This document shows, in pieces, positions 61,964 to 64,000 of a DNA stretch of 64,000 nucleotides. The DNA is from Bacillus nitratireducens. Lineage in GTDB: Bacteria > Bacillota > Bacilli > Bacillales > Bacillaceae_G. The notes under the pieces are model-generated. The model was not told the origin of the DNA and did not search any database. It saw only the letters and a list, made by a program, of their open reading frames with translations. The DNA is taken from contig NZ_MAOC01000026.1 of assembly GCF_001884135.1 (NCBI RefSeq), forward strand, positions 62,001 to 126,000. The letters run 5' to 3'. How positions within the stretch are numbered: position 1 is the first letter of the stretch; each line of letters begins with the position of its first letter. The translations under genes were made by a program, and so were the position numbers.

Positions 61964-62437
61964 ATGGAACATTTATTGAAGCAAGCTATTAAACTTAGAA
62001 ATGAAAAGAAATATGCACAGTCTAAAGAGATACTTATAGGATTAACAAATTTTACGAGGGATGCAGAAGTACTATATCAATGCGCTTGGATACATGATGT
62101 AATGGGTCTTGAAACGGAGGCAGTTCCGTATTATGAACAGGCAATTGCGAACGGACTTGATGGTGAATCCCTTTGCGGTGCATATATCGGTCTTGGCAGT
62201 ACGTATCGTTGTATAGGAGAATATGATAAAGCGATTACTGTATTAGAAGCAGGGATAAAGAAGTTCCCGGAACATGACGTGATGAAAGTGTTTTTATCAC
62301 TAGCAAAATATAACGTAAACGATCATGAATCCGCGATGAAATTATTGCTGGAAACGGTCGTAAAAGTAGAGGGAGTAAAAGAATTTGAACGTGCCATTTT
62401 ATTTTATAAAGACCGTTTAAATGAGGTTTTTGAATAG
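61964..62437 (+). CDS. TPR-repeat protein
   Basis: A 157-residue soluble protein made of tetratricopeptide-like helix pairs (LKQAIKLRNEKKYAQSKEIL, VLYQCAWIHDVMGLETEAVP, CGAYIGLGSTYRCIGEYDKA, MKVFLSLAKYNVNDHESAMK), each with the W/L-G-Y-A spacing of TPRs. It probably mediates protein binding. The start at 61964 follows AGGAG. It is 12 bases before a membrane protein gene and probably shares a transcript with it and a NUDIX gene. Confidence 0.75.
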   Translation: MEHLLKQAIKLRNEKKYAQSKEILIGLTNFTRDAEVLYQCAWIHDVMGLETEAVPYYEQAIANGLDGESLCGAYIGLGSTYRCIGEYDKAITVLEAGIKKFPEHDVMKVFLSLAKYNVNDHESAMKLLLETVVKVEGVKEFERAILFYKDRLNEVFE

Positions 62438-62449
62438 AGGAGTGAACGT

Positions 62450-63505
62450 ATGAATGTCACCATACCCCGGAAGAGAATAGGTGTTTGGTTTGGGCTTGTA
62501 TCTCTAATTATGTTGTCAAACTATTTATTGTATACCCTTCCAATTGTAGCAGCTGCTCCGAAAGAAGTAGTGCTTGGTTCGTTATTAGATTTTATGTTTG
62601 TAATTCCAGTCATCACATATTTCTTTATTATACGGAAAAGGTATTCATTAACGTATATGTTTCCTGTAGTTATAGCAGGATACGTGTTCGCAAGATTTAT
62701 AATTCCTAGTGATTATTTACAAGCTTTTTCATTTGTTTCGTATGTAATAGTTGCTGGAGAAATTTTGTTCGTATGCTTTGAACTGTTTCTGATATATAAA
62801 ATTATTAGAGTTCTACCTAAAATAATAAAACGATATAAAGAATATAGAAGTGAGTATTCTTCATTTTCTTATGCGATTGATCAAGCATTTGATGATACTA
62901 TGAAAAGAAGTAGGTCAGTAAATATCATTCTTACAGAGTGTAAATTATTATATTATGCTTTTTTATCGTGGCGTGTAAAAGTATCAGAAAGTGAATTCAC
63001 ATACTCATATCATAAAAAGACCGGTGCAATAGGTGTTTATATCATGATTATTCATGCAACTGTAATTGAAAGTATCGGTTTTCATTATTTACTTCATCAA
63101 TGGAATCCAGTGATAGCTTGGATTTTACTTATCTTAAACATATATGCGATGTTTTATTTTTTAGCTGAAATACAAGCGATGCGTAAAAATCCAATTATCG
63201 TTTCAGAAGAAAAAGTAATTATTCAAATTGGATTAGGAAAGAAAATCGTTATACCATTTACACAAATTGATAACATTGCGTTTTATAAAGGCGAACCTTT
63301 AAAGAAAGAAGAAGAGAAAGAGGTTCTTGACGCAACTGTTATGGAATTTATAAAGGAACCTCCAACTTTTGAAATAAAGTTAAAGGAGCCAATTAAAGCG
63401 CAGTTGTTATATGGATTTTCTAAAACAGTAAGTCGTGTTCACTTAAATGTAGATGATGAACGGAATTTTTATGATGTAGTTAAGGAAAAGTTAAAACATG
63501 AGTAA
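62450..63505 (+). CDS. Membrane protein of unknown function
   Basis: A 351-residue protein with hydrophobic segments at about 12-32, 40-60, 67-87, 95-120, 195-215 and 220-240, and a soluble C-terminal region (about 250-351) rich in Lys and Glu, which looks like a small beta-rich domain starting NPIIVSEEKVIIQIGLGKKI. I do not recognise the family. The stop overlaps the following NUDIX gene start by 8 bases, showing translational coupling. Confidence 0.65.
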   Translation: MNVTIPRKRIGVWFGLVSLIMLSNYLLYTLPIVAAAPKEVVLGSLLDFMFVIPVITYFFIIRKRYSLTYMFPVVIAGYVFARFIIPSDYLQAFSFVSYVIVAGEILFVCFELFLIYKIIRVLPKIIKRYKEYRSEYSSFSYAIDQAFDDTMKRSRSVNIILTECKLLYYAFLSWRVKVSESEFTYSYHKKTGAIGVYIMIIHATVIESIGFHYLLHQWNPVIAWILLILNIYAMFYFLAEIQAMRKNPIIVSEEKVIIQIGLGKKIVIPFTQIDNIAFYKGEPLKKEEEKEVLDATVMEFIKEPPTFEIKLKEPIKAQLLYGFSKTVSRVHLNVDDERNFYDVVKEKLKHE

Positions 63506-63983
63506 AGCTCTTAAATATCATCGTGTGTTTGGTGTATACGGTATTTGTATCGAAAATAATAGCATATTAGTAATCAATAAAATTAAAGGGCCATACAAAA
63601 ACCGATATGATTTACCTGGTGGTAGTTTAGAAGATGGGGATTCATTATTATCCGGACTTCATAGAGAAATTGAAGAAGAGACTGGGCTGAAAGTGAAAGT
63701 AGTAAAACAAATAGGCACAATTGACTTTCAATTTCCATCAAAATTCAAGGGATACACACATGTACATCATATCGCAGTACTTTACGGCGTTGAAAAATGC
63801 GAAAGTGAATTCATAGCACCTGAACAATTTGAAGGACAAGATTCATTAGAAGCGAGATGGTTCCCTATAGAAAGCGTTACAGAAGAGAATTCATCCCCAC
63901 TTGTGTGTAGTGCTGTTGAGTGGTTAAAAGAACGGGAGTTTTGTTTAGAAGTAAAGACTTATCCATCGTGGGTTATAAAATAA
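63498..63983 (+). CDS. NUDIX hydrolase
   Basis: A 161-residue NUDIX protein: VYGICIENNSILVINKIKGP at the start and the Nudix box GGSLEDGDSLLSGLHREIEE then ETGLKV, with the metal-binding Glu residues present. It starts inside the upstream membrane protein gene (ATGAGTAA overlap of 8 bases), so the two are co-translated. The substrate is not known. It is complete, and the window ends 17 bases later. Confidence 0.82.
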   Translation: MSKALKYHRVFGVYGICIENNSILVINKIKGPYKNRYDLPGGSLEDGDSLLSGLHREIEEETGLKVKVVKQIGTIDFQFPSKFKGYTHVHHIAVLYGVEKCESEFIAPEQFEGQDSLEARWFPIESVTEENSSPLVCSAVEWLKEREFCLEVKTYPSWVIK

Positions 63984-64000
63984 TAATGGTATTGGAGTTC

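Overview
This window looks like chromosome from the Bacillus cereus group (B. cereus / thuringiensis / anthracis type). It is AT-rich, ribosome binding sites are strong AGGAGG-type sequences, and GTG or TTG starts are common. Gene content typical of the group includes an lsr-type autoinducer-2 cluster with a cupin gene, tyrosine-type T-box leaders on an aro operon, an AAC(3) acetyltransferase resembling the B. anthracis enzyme, SatA, a YkpA-type ABC-F protein and a NodB deacetylase. No rRNA, tRNA, CRISPR array, intact insertion sequence or prophage was seen.

Region by region. 1-4.35 kb: end of an MFS efflux gene, a Fur-box-controlled heme monooxygenase (hmoA), two VOC proteins, a nucleotidyltransferase and an unusually GC-rich GNAT gene. 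4.4-12.9 kb: a divergent AI-2 (Lsr) cluster. The minus strand carries lsrR-lsrK-cupin-lsrF and the plus strand lsrA-lsrC-lsrD-lsrB; repeated TGTTCT/AGAACA half-sites lie between them, and a cupin gene stands where lsrG would be expected. 12.9-15.9 kb: mqo (malate:quinone oxidoreductase) with a possible leader attenuator, and a DUF2332 gene. 16.2-22.3 kb: a sigma-54 module made of a PAS/AAA+/Fis activator, three upstream repeats, a -24/-12 promoter, a CaiC-like acyl-CoA ligase, an enoyl-CoA hydratase and a GntP-type permease. This is probably a catabolic operon for an unidentified organic acid. 22.4-29.1 kb: small accessory genes (GNATs, VOC, SatA, SMI1/KNR4 and a Cys-pair protein, a P-loop kinase, isochorismatase, DUF2512) and two decayed genes.

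29.2-32.7 kb: a 1160-residue SIR2-domain protein with a long C-terminal region. It resembles standalone antiphage sirtuins and is the best candidate here for an undescribed defence protein. 32.8-39.6 kb: the aromatic amino acid operon aroF-aroC-hisC-tyrA-aroA, with two tandem T-boxes before aroF and a third between aroF and aroC. 39.7-46.7 kb: a small hypothetical, an Eis-like acetyltransferase behind a palindromic promoter, a NUDIX gene, a TetR-MMPL pair with five copies of one palindromic operator, and a frameshifted lipoprotein gene. 46.9-55 kb: an ABC-F protein with a degenerate second ATPase site, SRPBCC, an LtaS-type enzyme, a divergent MFS/TetR pair with palindromes, a WapI-like immunity protein and a polysaccharide deacetylase. 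55.2-64 kb: a run of mostly co-directional small genes (racemase-like, DNA alkylation repair, nucleotidyltransferase, three GNATs, EmrE-type exporter, AAC(3) next to a CoaB-like protein, TPR, membrane protein, NUDIX).

Overall the window combines a few core pathways (AI-2 uptake, malate oxidation, chorismate/tyrosine synthesis, lipoteichoic acid synthesis) with a dense accessory layer of detoxification and resistance genes, many paired with their own regulator and visible operators. All functions are inferred from sequence patterns; nothing was searched against a database.
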